A stretch of 27,847 nucleotides of DNA from assembly GCA_934678955.1 (NCBI GenBank), contig CAKUSI010000016.1:1-27847 (forward strand). The letters are read 5' to 3'. Each line of letters opens with the position of its first letter. Positions within the stretch are counted from its first letter, which is position 1. The notes under the pieces are model-generated. The model searched no databases. It saw only the letters and a list, made by a program, of their open reading frames with translations, and was not told where the DNA came from. Source of the DNA: an uncultured Austwickia sp. GTDB lineage: Bacteria > Actinomycetota > Actinomycetes > Actinomycetales > Dermatophilaceae. Of the stretch, positions 1 to 7,337 are shown piece by piece. A program made the position numbers and the translations under genes.

Positions 1-14
1 AGGTGACGTGCCCC
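1..14 (+). repeat. Left arm of a stem flanking the tmRNA (right arm 393-406)
   Basis: Bases 1-14 are complementary to bases 393-406 over 14 positions, with one G-U wobble at position 9. The two arms lie 7 nt before and 3 nt after the predicted mature tmRNA ends. In the precursor RNA they would extend the acceptor stem and could serve as a processing structure. The left arm starts at the window edge, so the stem may extend further upstream. The pairing is seen directly; the processing role is inference. Confidence 0.55.
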
Positions 15-21
15 CATCCGA

Positions 22-389
22 GGGGGTGATCGGTTTCGACGGTGGTCGTCGTTCCAGGGGAAGCGGGTCGAGGATGCTGGGTTATCTCGTCAACGCTCCC
101 AGCAAACCAATAGGTGCCGATTCCAAGCGCACCGACTTCGCCCTCGCCGCCTGAGCGAGCCTTCGAAGTCCGTCAGCCTGAGCTCGCTGCCGGCTCAGAT
201 CCTGGCGTCAGCTAGGTAGCTCGCTGCGTCGTCATGTCGGGGGGCGACGCGGGACTCTTACTCGACTGGGCCTGTCAGGGGACGTGTGCGCGCGAGCCCT
301 GGGGCCGAGAAACTCCATAGCGCACTGCACCCGGAGAAGCCCTGGTAAGGCATCATCGGACGCGGGTTCGATTCCCGCCACCTCCACCA
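22..389 (+). ncRNA. ssrA: Transfer-messenger RNA (tmRNA)
   Basis: tmRNA rescues ribosomes stalled on broken mRNA: it acts as an alanyl-tRNA, then as a short mRNA that adds a degradation tag. The acceptor stem is visible: bases 22-28 (GGGGGTG) pair with 379-385 (CACCTCC), followed by A386 and an encoded CCA at 387-389. The T arm contains the usual GGTTCGATTCC-type sequence near 365-376. The tag reading frame lies at 116-154. The length of 368 nt is normal for one-piece actinobacterial tmRNA. No promoter is visible because the window starts just upstream. It is followed by a convergent thioredoxin gene and a shared strong hairpin at 488-523. Confidence 0.96.
116..154 (+). other. tmRNA tag-peptide reading frame
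   Basis: From the GCC at 116 the tmRNA encodes ADSKRTDFALAA followed by TGA at 152-154. With the alanine carried by the charged tmRNA this gives a tag of the AADSKRTDFALAA type. The C-terminal ALAA is the usual degron recognised by ClpXP. The resume codon is inferred from similarity to other actinobacterial tags. The middle (SKRT) differs from the mycobacterial tag as I recall it. Confidence 0.85.
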
Positions 390-487
390 CAAGGGGCGCG
401 TCACCTTGAGCACACGTTGCTCGTCTCCTGCGCCCGCCCGCGGGACGGTGCCGACGAGATGGATGGGCAGCAGCAGAACGGGTACGA

Positions 488-523
488 GTGAGCCGCCGGC
501 GCCTGATGGCGCCGGCGGCTCAC
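488..523. terminator. 16-bp perfect hairpin between ssrA and the convergent thioredoxin gene
   Basis: Bases 488-503 and 508-523 form a perfect 16-bp inverted repeat around a TGAT loop. The stem is almost entirely G and C, and neither side has a long T run, as is common for actinobacterial terminators. It lies 17 nt past the thioredoxin stop codon and about 100 nt past the tmRNA 3' end. It probably terminates thioredoxin transcription and may also block read-through from ssrA. Confidence 0.85.
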
Positions 524-540
524 TGTTCCCGGTGGCGTGC

Positions 541-939
541 TCAGGCCTGCGGCTGCTGGCCGGCGCCCTCGGCGGTGCCGGACCCCTGGGCGGCGATCTC
601 GGCGCGCACCGCCTCCATGTCGATGGCCCGCAGCTGCTCGATCACCGACTCCAGGGCGGTTGCGGGCAGCGCCCCCGGCTGACCGAAGAGCAGTACGCCG
701 TCGCGGAACCCGAACACCGTGGGGATCGAGGTGATCTGCAGCGACGTGGCCAGCTCCCGCTCGGCCTCGGTGTCGACCTTGGCGAACGTGATGTCGGGGT
801 GCTGCTCGGAGGCGGCCTCGAAGATCGGCGCGAACTGGCGGCAGGGCCCGCACCAGGACGCCCAGCAGTCGACCAGGACGATGCCGTCCTGGGCCACGGT
901 CTGCTCGAAGTTGTCGGCGGTCAGTTCGATCGTCGTCAT
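541..939 (-). CDS. trxA: Thioredoxin
   Basis: A 132-residue cytoplasmic protein-disulfide reductase. The active site WCGPC is present with cysteines at residues 30 and 33. The fold continues with the cis-proline motif SIPTV and the FRDG turn typical of thioredoxins. It is longer than the usual 105-110 residues because of an alanine/glutamine-rich tail of about 25 residues with no recognisable function. I chose the ATG at 937-939, which gives a normal N-terminus just before the first strand. The frame stays open far upstream, but that part is antisense to the helicase and is not thioredoxin-like. The Shine-Dalgarno is weak. The gene is divergent from the DEAD-box helicase and ends in the hairpin at 488-523. 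Confidence 0.93.
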   Translation of the reverse strand: MTTIELTADNFEQTVAQDGIVLVDCWASWCGPCRQFAPIFEAASEQHPDITFAKVDTEAERELATSLQITSIPTVFGFRDGVLLFGQPGALPATALESVIEQLRAIDMEAVRAEIAAQGSGTAEGAGQQPQA

Positions 940-1038
940 GTACCCGTCAACCCCAGGTACCCCGGGGTGTATTTCGCCCGCCGCAGACTGTCTCAGGATA
1001 CGGAAGACGCCGCGCCCGAGTCGCCTCGTCGGACCTCC

Positions 1039-1080
1039 TAGGATGGTCCCGCAGCCGTGCGTCGCGCGGCGACGCCGCGC
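1039..1080 (+). promoter_or_regulatory. Candidate -10 box and 5'-leader hairpin of the DEAD-box helicase gene
   Basis: TAGGAT at 1039-1044 fits an actinobacterial -10 box. It would give a leader of roughly 70 nt before the ATG at 1120. In that leader, GCGCGGC (1064-1070) and GCCGCGC (1074-1080) form a perfect 7-bp stem closed by a GAC loop. No clear -35 box is seen. Structured leaders on DEAD-box RNA helicase genes often control translation or decay, but that role here is inference. Confidence 0.35.
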
Positions 1081-1119
1081 ATCGCGGCGCATCCGCCCCG
1101 AAATCACGGCAGGACGACC

Positions 1120-3174
1120 ATGGCTTCCCCCAAATCCGGACCGGCGCGCAAGGCGCGGTGGACGAGCGCCCAGAAGAAGGCTCGGGCACGTCGCGTGGCC
1201 TCTGAGCAGTCCGACCGCGCCGCACCCCCCTGGGACCGTCGCGGACGCGCGGGCGGCGGCTCCGACCGTTCGGACCGCCGAGGCCAGCGCTGGGAGCGCT
1301 CGACCGAGCCGCGCCGTGCCGAACGCTGGGAGGCGCAAGGGTCGACACCGCAACCGCGCGACACCGAGGACTCGTATGCACCGCGCGGACGCTCGGATCG
1401 GGCGGGCCGCGGAGAGTGGGACCGTACGGCTCGCGGCGGCCGGCCCGAACGCTCCGGCCGAGATCGGCGGGAGTGGGCTCCTCGCGACGGGGATCGCCGC
1501 GAATGGGCTCCTCGCGACGGGGGCCGGCGCGAATGGGCTCCTCGCGACGGGGATCGCCGCGAATGGGCTCCTCGCGACGGGGGCCGGCGCGAATGGGCTC
1601 CTCGCGACGGGGATCGCCGCGAATGGGCTCCTCGCGACGGGGGCCGGCGTGAGCGGGCTCCTCGCGACGGGGATCGCCGCGAATGGGCTCCCCGTGACGG
1701 GGATCGCCGCGAATGGCGTGATCGACCGCGACCCGCGCGCGGTCCACGCGCGGTCGACCGCGGAGGGCGTCCGGCGAGGCACGCCGACCCCCACGCGGAG
1801 AGGTTGCGCAGGAAGGACCGCCCGGCGGTCGCCCGGCAGGACCGCGGCCCGGTCCGCGAGCCCGACCCGACGGGCCCCTTTGCCGATCTCGGCCTGCCGG
1901 GTCCGGTCGTGTCCCGGCTCGCGCGGGACGGCATCACCGAGCCGTTCCCGATCCAGGCCGCGACGATCCCCGACGCGCTGGCCGGGCGGGACGTGCTGGG
2001 GCGAGGGCAGACCGGGTCGGGCAAGACGCTGGCCTTCGGGCTCCCGATGCTGGCGCGCCTGGCGGACTCACATCGGGCAAGTCCCAGCCGTCCGCGCGCG
2101 CTCGTGCTGGTGCCCACCCGAGAGCTCGCGCTCCAGGTGAGCGACGCGCTGTCGCCGATCGCGGACGTGCTCGGGCTGCGCCTGAAGCTGATCGCCGGCG
2201 GCCTCGCCTACTCGGGACAGATCGCTGCCCTCCAGCGGGGGGTCGAGGTGCTGGTCGCGACGCCGGGGCGGCTCATCGACCTCATCGGGCAGGGCGAGGC
2301 GGCCCTGGACGACGTCTCGATCGCCGTGCTCGACGAAGCCGACCAGATGGCCGATCTGGGGTTCCTCCCCGAGGTGAGCGAGATCCTCGACCTGGTGCCG
2401 CCCGGCGGCCAGCGCATGCTCTTCTCGGCCACGCTCGACCGGGGCGTCGACGAGGTGGTGGAACGCTACCTGGCCGAGCCGGTCGTCCACGCCACGGACG
2501 CCGGGACGGCCAGCGTCACGACGATGGAGCACCATGTCCTCCTCGTGCAGCCGCAGCACAAGAAGCTGATCACCGCGCAGGTCACCCACCGGCAGGGCCG
2601 CACGATCGCGTTCGTGCGGACCAAGCTCGCGGCCGATCGGGTCGCCGAGGAGCTGCGGGCCCAGGGGGTGCACGCGCTCGCGCTGCACGGCGGTCTGCAG
2701 CAGGGTGCCCGCAACCGCGTGCTGGCGGCCTTCCGGGACGGGCAGGTGCCGGTCCTGGTGGCCACGGATGTCGCCGCCCGCGGCATCCACGTGGACGACG
2801 TCTCGCTGGTGCTGCACGTCGACCCACCGCTGGACCACAAGGCATACGTCCACCGGGCGGGCCGCACGGCCCGGGCGGGGGAGAGCGGCGCGGTGGTCGC
2901 GCTCGCGCTGCCGCACCAGCGCCGCCAGATGGCGCGCATCTGGGAGGCCGTGGGCGTGGACGGCGAGCCGGTGGCCGTGACCCCCGGGGACGAGACCCTG
3001 CAGGCGCTCGGGGCCCGCCGCACGCCCGGCGAGCCGGTGCCGGAGGAATGGTCGCGACGCATCATGTCGCCGCCCCCGCGACGCCGCTTCACTGGCCCCC
3101 GCCGCCCGGGAGGAGCGGGTCGGACCGGACGGCCGGGGCGACCGGAGCGCTCCTCCGGCCGCCCCCGCGCATGA
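1120..3174 (+). CDS. DEAD-box ATP-dependent RNA helicase
   Basis: A 684-residue helicase that uses ATP to remodel RNA duplexes, likely in ribosome assembly or RNA decay. The core has the full motif set: an F...PIQ Q-motif near residues 255-278, GQTGSGKT near 296-303, PTREL near 333, DEAD near 405-408, SAT near 436, VATDVAARGI, and HRAGRTAR near 578. Before the core lies a basic, arginine-rich tail of about 250 residues containing eight 10-residue repeats (residues 118-197). A basic RG/RP-rich tail follows the core. The ATG at 1120 is preceded by AGGA at 1111-1114. The upstream GTG at 1057 is in frame but lies inside the leader hairpin and lacks a ribosome site. The long low-complexity tail is probably disordered and RNA-binding. 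Confidence 0.93.
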   Translation: MASPKSGPARKARWTSAQKKARARRVASEQSDRAAPPWDRRGRAGGGSDRSDRRGQRWERSTEPRRAERWEAQGSTPQPRDTEDSYAPRGRSDRAGRGEWDRTARGGRPERSGRDRREWAPRDGDRREWAPRDGGRREWAPRDGDRREWAPRDGGRREWAPRDGDRREWAPRDGGRRERAPRDGDRREWAPRDGDRREWRDRPRPARGPRAVDRGGRPARHADPHAERLRRKDRPAVARQDRGPVREPDPTGPFADLGLPGPVVSRLARDGITEPFPIQAATIPDALAGRDVLGRGQTGSGKTLAFGLPMLARLADSHRASPSRPRALVLVPTRELALQVSDALSPIADVLGLRLKLIAGGLAYSGQIAALQRGVEVLVATPGRLIDLIGQGEAALDDVSIAVLDEADQMADLGFLPEVSEILDLVPPGGQRMLFSATLDRGVDEVVERYLAEPVVHATDAGTASVTTMEHHVLLVQPQHKKLITAQVTHRQGRTIAFVRTKLAADRVAEELRAQGVHALALHGGLQQGARNRVLAAFRDGQVPVLVATDVAARGIHVDDVSLVLHVDPPLDHKAYVHRAGRTARAGESGAVVALALPHQRRQMARIWEAVGVDGEPVAVTPGDETLQALGARRTPGEPVPEEWSRRIMSPPPRRRFTGPRRPGGAGRTGRPGRPERSSGRPRA
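1471..1710 (+). repeat. Eight tandem 30-bp repeats inside the helicase gene
   Basis: Eight consecutive 30-bp units begin at 1471, 1501, 1531 and so on to 1681, followed by a decayed partial unit. Each encodes EWAPRDGDRR or EWAPRDGGRR. Units alternate between a GATCGCCGC and a GGCCGGCGC ending for the first six, so the higher-order period is 60 bp. Identity extends to synonymous positions, which suggests recent expansion by slippage or unequal recombination. Changes in copy number would keep the reading frame. Confidence 0.97.
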
Positions 3175-3203
3175 CCCACGTCGTCGTGGGGTAGCTCGTC
3201 ACC

Positions 3204-3755
3204 GTGGCCTACCAAACCGGGAAGCTTCTCGTCGCCACACCGGCGATCTCCGACCAGGTGTTTCGGCGCAGCGTCGTGCTGATGCTGCACCACGACGAGG
3301 CGGGGGCCCACGGGCTGGTGCTGAACAAGCCCCTGGGCGTCGACGTCGACGCCGTGCTGCCGGGCTGGTCCGCCCACCTGTCGAACCCCGCCGTGATGTT
3401 CCAGGGCGGCCCGGTCGGGCTGGACACCGCCTTCGGACTCGCGTGGGCCACCGGGGACACTCCCGCCGGGGGAGTGGAGCGGGTCTTCGGCACGATCGGG
3501 GTCATCGACCTTGACGCGGCGCCGGAGCAGGTGAGCGTCCGGACCGCGGGGGTGCGGATCTTCGTGGGCTACGCGGGGTGGGGACCGGGTCAGCTGGAGC
3601 ACGAGCTGGAGGTCGACAGTTGGTATGTCGTGGAGCCCCAGCCCTGGGACGCCTTCACCGGCGACCCGCACGGGCTGTGGCGGGACGTGTTGCGTCGCCA
3701 GCGCGGCCACCTGGCCTGGGCGGCCCTCTTCCCGGACGACCCGGAGCACAACTGA
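3204..3755 (+). CDS. YqgE/AlgH family protein (UPF0301)
   Basis: A 183-residue cytoplasmic protein of the YqgE/AlgH family. The start GKLLVATP, the block F.RSVVLMLHHDEAGAHGLVLNKP, the FQGGPV segment, and a C-terminal GYAGWGPGQLEHEL are the family's hallmarks, and the length matches. Its biochemical role is unsettled; in pseudomonads AlgH was tied to alginate regulation. The GTG at 3204 gives the usual N-terminus. A TAGCTC box 6 nt before it resembles the leaderless promoters elsewhere in the window but lacks the final T. It lies 29 nt after the helicase stop and could be co-transcribed with it. Confidence 0.92.
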   Translation: MAYQTGKLLVATPAISDQVFRRSVVLMLHHDEAGAHGLVLNKPLGVDVDAVLPGWSAHLSNPAVMFQGGPVGLDTAFGLAWATGDTPAGGVERVFGTIGVIDLDAAPEQVSVRTAGVRIFVGYAGWGPGQLEHELEVDSWYVVEPQPWDAFTGDPHGLWRDVLRRQRGHLAWAALFPDDPEHN

Positions 3756-3827
3756 CCCTCGGGGGGATCGGCGTGCCCCCCGCGACGACCCTCTCCATGC
3801 GAAGCAGCACCGCAACCCCCGCCTTCG

Positions 3828-3833
3828 TACACT
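3828..3833 (+). promoter_or_regulatory. Candidate -10 box for leaderless DUF3039 gene
   Basis: TACACT lies exactly 7 nt before the ATG at 3841. With a TANNNT -10 box at this distance, transcription would start at or next to the start codon. No -35 match is evident. The assignment rests on the repeated occurrence of the same arrangement in this window. Confidence 0.5.
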
Positions 3834-3840
3834 GAGGCGC

Positions 3841-4173
3841 ATGACCTCCCCGTTCGCCTCCACCGCCGACCCGAACGACCCACTGGACCCGTACGGCCCT
3901 GGCGGCCCGCTGAGCCCGCAGACGGCGACGAGCGTGCTGGAGCGGGAGCAGACCGCGACGGACGCGCAGGTCTCCGAGCCGGGCGACCACGAGCGGTTCA
4001 GCCACTATGTGCGCAAGGAGAAGATCCTGCAGAGCGCTCTGGGCGGCACGCCGGTCGTCGCGTTGTGCGGCAAAGTCTGGGTGCCCGGCCGCGACCCCCA
4101 GCGGTTCCCGGTCTGCCCGGTCTGCAAGGAGATCTACGAGGGTCTCCAGCCGTCCGCAGACGGCGAGGAGTGA
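3841..4173 (+). CDS. DUF3039 family protein
   Basis: A 110-residue protein of unknown function in the actinobacterial DUF3039 family. The N-terminal 45 residues are proline- and acid-rich and probably disordered. The conserved part runs from about residue 50: HERFSHYVRKEKI, then VVALCGKVW with Cys76, then VCPVC with Cys92 and Cys95. The CxxC pair plus Cys76 and a histidine could bind zinc, which is inference. The ATG at 3841 is the only start giving the family N-terminus and sits 7 nt after a TACACT box. It precedes the SF2 helicase on the same strand, a pairing I recognise from other actinobacteria, so a joint function is plausible. Confidence 0.88.
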   Translation: MTSPFASTADPNDPLDPYGPGGPLSPQTATSVLEREQTATDAQVSEPGDHERFSHYVRKEKILQSALGGTPVVALCGKVWVPGRDPQRFPVCPVCKEIYEGLQPSADGEE

Positions 4174-4327
4174 CCTGCGAGCTCCGCGTGGCGCGCTCGG
4201 CGAGCCGCAGCCCGGTCGGCCGGTTGCAGACCGACACGCCGGGCGCGGGCCTCGTCCTGCGCCTTCACCCGTCCTGGACGGCCGGTGCCCGAAAGCGTGA
4301 GCGGGCGTCGGATACGGTGATCCGGCC

Positions 4328-6151
4328 ATGAGTACCGCCGCCGCCTCGCACCTGCCGCCCGCCTTCCCCGAACGCGCCCCCTGGGGCACCGCCGGCAAAC
4401 TGCGGGCCTGGCAGGAGGAGGCACTCGCCGCCTACCTGCGAGCCGACGCCCGGGACTTCCTCGCCGTGGCGACGCCGGGCGCCGGGAAGACCACGTACGC
4501 GCTCCGCGTGGCCACCGAACTCCTGGACCGCGGGCTGGTCCGACGGGTCACCGTGGTCGCCCCGACCGAGCACCTGAAGACGCAGTGGGCCGACGCCGCG
4601 GCCCGGGTGGGAATCCACCTTGACCCGGGTTTCTCCAACGGGGTGGGCGCCACCAGCCGGGACTACCACGGCATCGCGGTCACCTATGCGGGAGTGGCGA
4701 GCCGCCCCGAACTGCACCGTCGGCGCACGCAGGACGTGCCGACCCTCGTGATCCTCGACGAGGTCCACCACGGCGGCGATGCCCTGGCCTGGGGGGACGC
4801 GATCCGGGAGGCGTTCGAGCCGGCGGCGCGCCGGCTGGCGCTGACCGGCACGCCGTTCCGCAGCGACACCGCGCCGATCCCGTTCGTGCGCTATGAGGCC
4901 GACGACGAGGGCCTGCGCCGGTCCGCCAGTGACTACACGTACGGCTACGCCCGCGCGCTCGCCGACGGCGTGGTGCGGCCCGTGATCTTCCTGGCCTACG
5001 GCGGCGAGATGCGCTGGCGCACCCGCGCCGGCGACGAGATCGCCGCGCGCCTCGGGGAGCCGCTGACCAAGTCCGCGACGGCTCAGGCCTGGCGCACCGC
5101 GCTCGACCCGGCGGGCGAGTGGATCCCGGCCGTGCTGGCCGCCGCCGACACCCGTCTGACCCAGGTGCGCCGACACGTGCACGATGCGGGCGGTCTGGTC
5201 ATCGCGAGCAACAAGACGCAGGCACGGGCCTACGCGCGGATCCTGTCGCAGATCACCGGCGAGCGGCCGGTCGTCGTCCTGTCGGACGACCCGCGGGCGT
5301 CGGCGTCGATCGAGTCGTTCACGGAGAGCGACGAGCGGTGGATGGTCGCCGTCCGGATGGTCTCCGAAGGGGTGGATGTGCCGCGCCTCGCGGTCGGGGT
5401 CTACGCCACCGCCACCTCGACCCCGCTCTTCTTCGCCCAGGCCGTGGGGCGGTTCGTGCGGGCGCGTCGCCGCGGGGAGACCGCGAGCGTGTTCCTCCCG
5501 AGCGTGCCGGTGATCCTCGCCCACGCCGCCGCACTGGAGGCTGAGCGCGACCACGTTCTGGATCGGACCCCGGCCGCCGGGGAGGAGCTGTGGGCGGCCG
5601 AGGACGCGCTGATCGCGCAGGCCCAGCGGTCCCAGGACACCCCGACGCAGGAGGAGACCCCGGCGTTCGAGGCGCTCGGGAGCCAGGCCGCGTTGGACCA
5701 CGTCCTGTTCGACGCCGAGCAGTACGGCTTCGGGGCGGAGGCGGGGTCCGCGGAGGAGGCCGAATACCTGGGCCTGCCCGGGCTGCTGGAGCCGGATCAG
5801 GTCGCGCACCTGCTGGCCGAGCAGCAGCGACGCAGCGCCCGATCCCGGGGCCGCGGCGGTGCGGGGCCCGCGGGCGCCGGGCATGTCGTGGGCCACGGCG
5901 GGACGCCGACGGGCAACGACGCGCGGGGGGACGGGCGGCAGGAGGTGGCGGCGCACCGGGCGCTCGCCGCGACCCGCAAGGAGCTGAACTCGCTGGTCTC
6001 GGCCTACGCCCGCAAGACCGGCGCCCCGCACGCGGTGGTCCACTCGGACCTGCGCCGCCAGTGCGGTGGCCCGACGCTGGACCGGGCGAGCCACGAAGAC
6101 GTCCAGCGCCGGATCGCGACGATTCGCAACTGGTTCGTCGGTCGCCGCTGA
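4328..6151 (+). CDS. SF2 DEVH-box helicase of the XPB/RAD25-like type
   Basis: A 607-residue nucleic-acid-dependent ATPase of superfamily 2, closer to DNA-dependent XPB/restriction-type helicases than to DEAD-box RNA helicases. Motifs seen: LRAWQEEAL near the start, ATPGAGKT at about 48-55, DEVHH at about 144-148, TGTPFR near 173, SEGVDVPRL in domain 2, and QAVGRFVRARRR near 371. The C-terminal 200 residues include an alanine/glutamine-rich segment and a glycine/arginine linker, followed by a conserved helical end (NSLVSAYARKTGAPHAVVHSDLR) that may contact DNA. The ATG at 4328 is 9 nt after a TACGGT box, so the leader would be only a few bases. The gene follows DUF3039 by 154 nt. The substrate is unknown. 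Confidence 0.9.
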   Translation: MSTAAASHLPPAFPERAPWGTAGKLRAWQEEALAAYLRADARDFLAVATPGAGKTTYALRVATELLDRGLVRRVTVVAPTEHLKTQWADAAARVGIHLDPGFSNGVGATSRDYHGIAVTYAGVASRPELHRRRTQDVPTLVILDEVHHGGDALAWGDAIREAFEPAARRLALTGTPFRSDTAPIPFVRYEADDEGLRRSASDYTYGYARALADGVVRPVIFLAYGGEMRWRTRAGDEIAARLGEPLTKSATAQAWRTALDPAGEWIPAVLAAADTRLTQVRRHVHDAGGLVIASNKTQARAYARILSQITGERPVVVLSDDPRASASIESFTESDERWMVAVRMVSEGVDVPRLAVGVYATATSTPLFFAQAVGRFVRARRRGETASVFLPSVPVILAHAAALEAERDHVLDRTPAAGEELWAAEDALIAQAQRSQDTPTQEETPAFEALGSQAALDHVLFDAEQYGFGAEAGSAEEAEYLGLPGLLEPDQVAHLLAEQQRRSARSRGRGGAGPAGAGHVVGHGGTPTGNDARGDGRQEVAAHRALAATRKELNSLVSAYARKTGAPHAVVHSDLRRQCGGPTLDRASHEDVQRRIATIRNWFVGRR

Positions 6152-6210
6152 GGGGCTGAGCCGCGGGGGACGCGTCCCTCGGTGAAGGACCCACATGGAA
6201 GGATGGCGGC

Positions 6211-7155
6211 ATGTCCACGCCCCCTCCTGGCTGGTACGACGACCCGGCCACCCCGGGTCGAGTCCGCTATTGGGACGGCGCCGGCTGGACCGATTATGTG
6301 GCCGACCGAGAGCAGGTCGCCGCGAGCGCGAGCTCCTCGGCACCCGCCGAGCACCCGCCCGAGTCCGCGCCTCCGGCTCCGGAGGCCGCCCAGCCCTCGG
6401 CGCCCTCCGCGTCGCCCCATCCCCCCGCGTCGACGCAGTCCGGGCCACCTCCAGCCGAAGAGCCGTGGAAGCCTGCGCCGCCGACCGGACCTCACGCCGC
6501 GCCACCGGCGGGGCACGACGAGGGTCCCGGACTCTTCGGCCGCCCGGGGCCAGTGCCCGGCGCCGCCCCCGCTTCGAGCAGAGCCCGCCGGGCCCGTACG
6601 TCCGACGGAACCCCGCTCGCACCCTGGTGGCGTCGGCTGGTCGCGCGCATCATCGACGAGATCGTCTGCGGACTCCTCGGTCTGCCGCTGGTGCTCCCGG
6701 TCGTCCTCCTCCGAGGGGAGGTTCTTACGAGCTATCTCGATGCCGTCCAGGCGGCGTCACTGGGCGGACGGTCCGTCCCTGTGGCCTCGGAGGAGGTCCT
6801 CGCCACGGTGGCGATCATTGGACTTCTAGGGGTTTTGGTCTATTTCATCTATGAGACGGTCGGGCTCGTGCGGTTCGGGACCACGCTGGGTCGCAAGGCC
6901 GTCCGCATCCGCGTGCGCCGCTGCGACCGCGGCCCGCTGAACCTGGAGGCGGTGTCCCGTCGTTCCGCTGTGAAGGTGGCCGGTCCAGTGGTCAGCGGTG
7001 CTCCTGGGATCGGCGACGCGGGGCTGTTCATCGTCCTGATCGACATCGGCCGCGGCCTGCTCGACCGCGGCCGGCGCACCGTCCACGACCTGGCAGGTGG
7101 CACCGAGGTGGTGCTGGAGGAGGGACCCACTGCGGGCTTTGGGGCGCGCCGCTGA
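6211..7155 (+). CDS. DUF2510 and RDD domain membrane protein
   Basis: A 314-residue membrane protein. The N-terminus has a DUF2510 domain (PPPGWYDDP...RYWDGAGWTDYV, residues 4-30). A proline/alanine/serine-rich linker of about 100 residues follows. The C-terminal half is an RDD domain: WRRLVARIIDEI at its start, then hydrophobic segments (around GLLGLPLVLPVVLL, VAIIGLLGVLVYFIY and the GDAGLFIVLIDI region) and the GTTLGRKAVRIRV loop. RDD proteins are poorly understood; some are proposed transporters or ion exchangers. The ATG at 6211 has a GGAAGGA ribosome site 7 nt upstream. It lies 59 nt after the helicase gene. Confidence 0.9.
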   Translation: MSTPPPGWYDDPATPGRVRYWDGAGWTDYVADREQVAASASSSAPAEHPPESAPPAPEAAQPSAPSASPHPPASTQSGPPPAEEPWKPAPPTGPHAAPPAGHDEGPGLFGRPGPVPGAAPASSRARRARTSDGTPLAPWWRRLVARIIDEIVCGLLGLPLVLPVVLLRGEVLTSYLDAVQAASLGGRSVPVASEEVLATVAIIGLLGVLVYFIYETVGLVRFGTTLGRKAVRIRVRRCDRGPLNLEAVSRRSAVKVAGPVVSGAPGIGDAGLFIVLIDIGRGLLDRGRRTVHDLAGGTEVVLEEGPTAGFGARR

Positions 7156-7180
7156 GCCGTCGACGCGGAAGCGCCGACGC

Positions 7181-7234
7181 TGACACCTGTCACGACACAC
7201 CGCGGCGGCTGCCCGGATCTACATAACGGTTATG
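7181..7234 (+). promoter_or_regulatory. Two short palindromes upstream of the acyltransferase gene
   Basis: TGACA-CC-TGTCA at 7181-7192 and CATAAC-G-GTTATG at 7222-7234 are both perfect short palindromes. They lie in the 182-nt gap between the RDD gene and the acyltransferase start. The second sits in an AT-rich patch unusual for this DNA and may overlap promoter elements. They are candidate operators; the regulator is unknown. Confidence 0.4.
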
Positions 7235-7337
7235 GCACTGTCGTGTGGACACTCCTCCACCGGGCGCTGGGCCCGGGCGTGCGCTGCCTGTCGGCGGGTG
7301 GGTGTCGAGGACTCGTACGGGTGGGGCGGGAGGCATC

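Noticed and set aside
1471..1710. Regular repeats that might be taken for a CRISPR array.
   Set aside because: The 30-bp units are contiguous with no spacers and encode an in-frame peptide repeat.
940..1794. A long minus-strand open frame that would extend thioredoxin by 285 residues at its N-terminus.
   Set aside because: It is antisense to the helicase tail, repeats its 10-residue period, and has no thioredoxin-family character; the open frame results from GC-rich repeats lacking stops.
1104..2117. Minus-strand open frame rich in Arg-Ser-Pro repeats opposite the helicase gene.
   Set aside because: It is the antisense shadow of the 30-bp repeats and has no plausible start site or codon pattern.
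4265..6622. 785-residue minus-strand open frame opposite the DEVH helicase.
   Set aside because: Composition is Arg/Gly/Pro-rich without any domain, whereas the plus strand shows a full helicase motif set.
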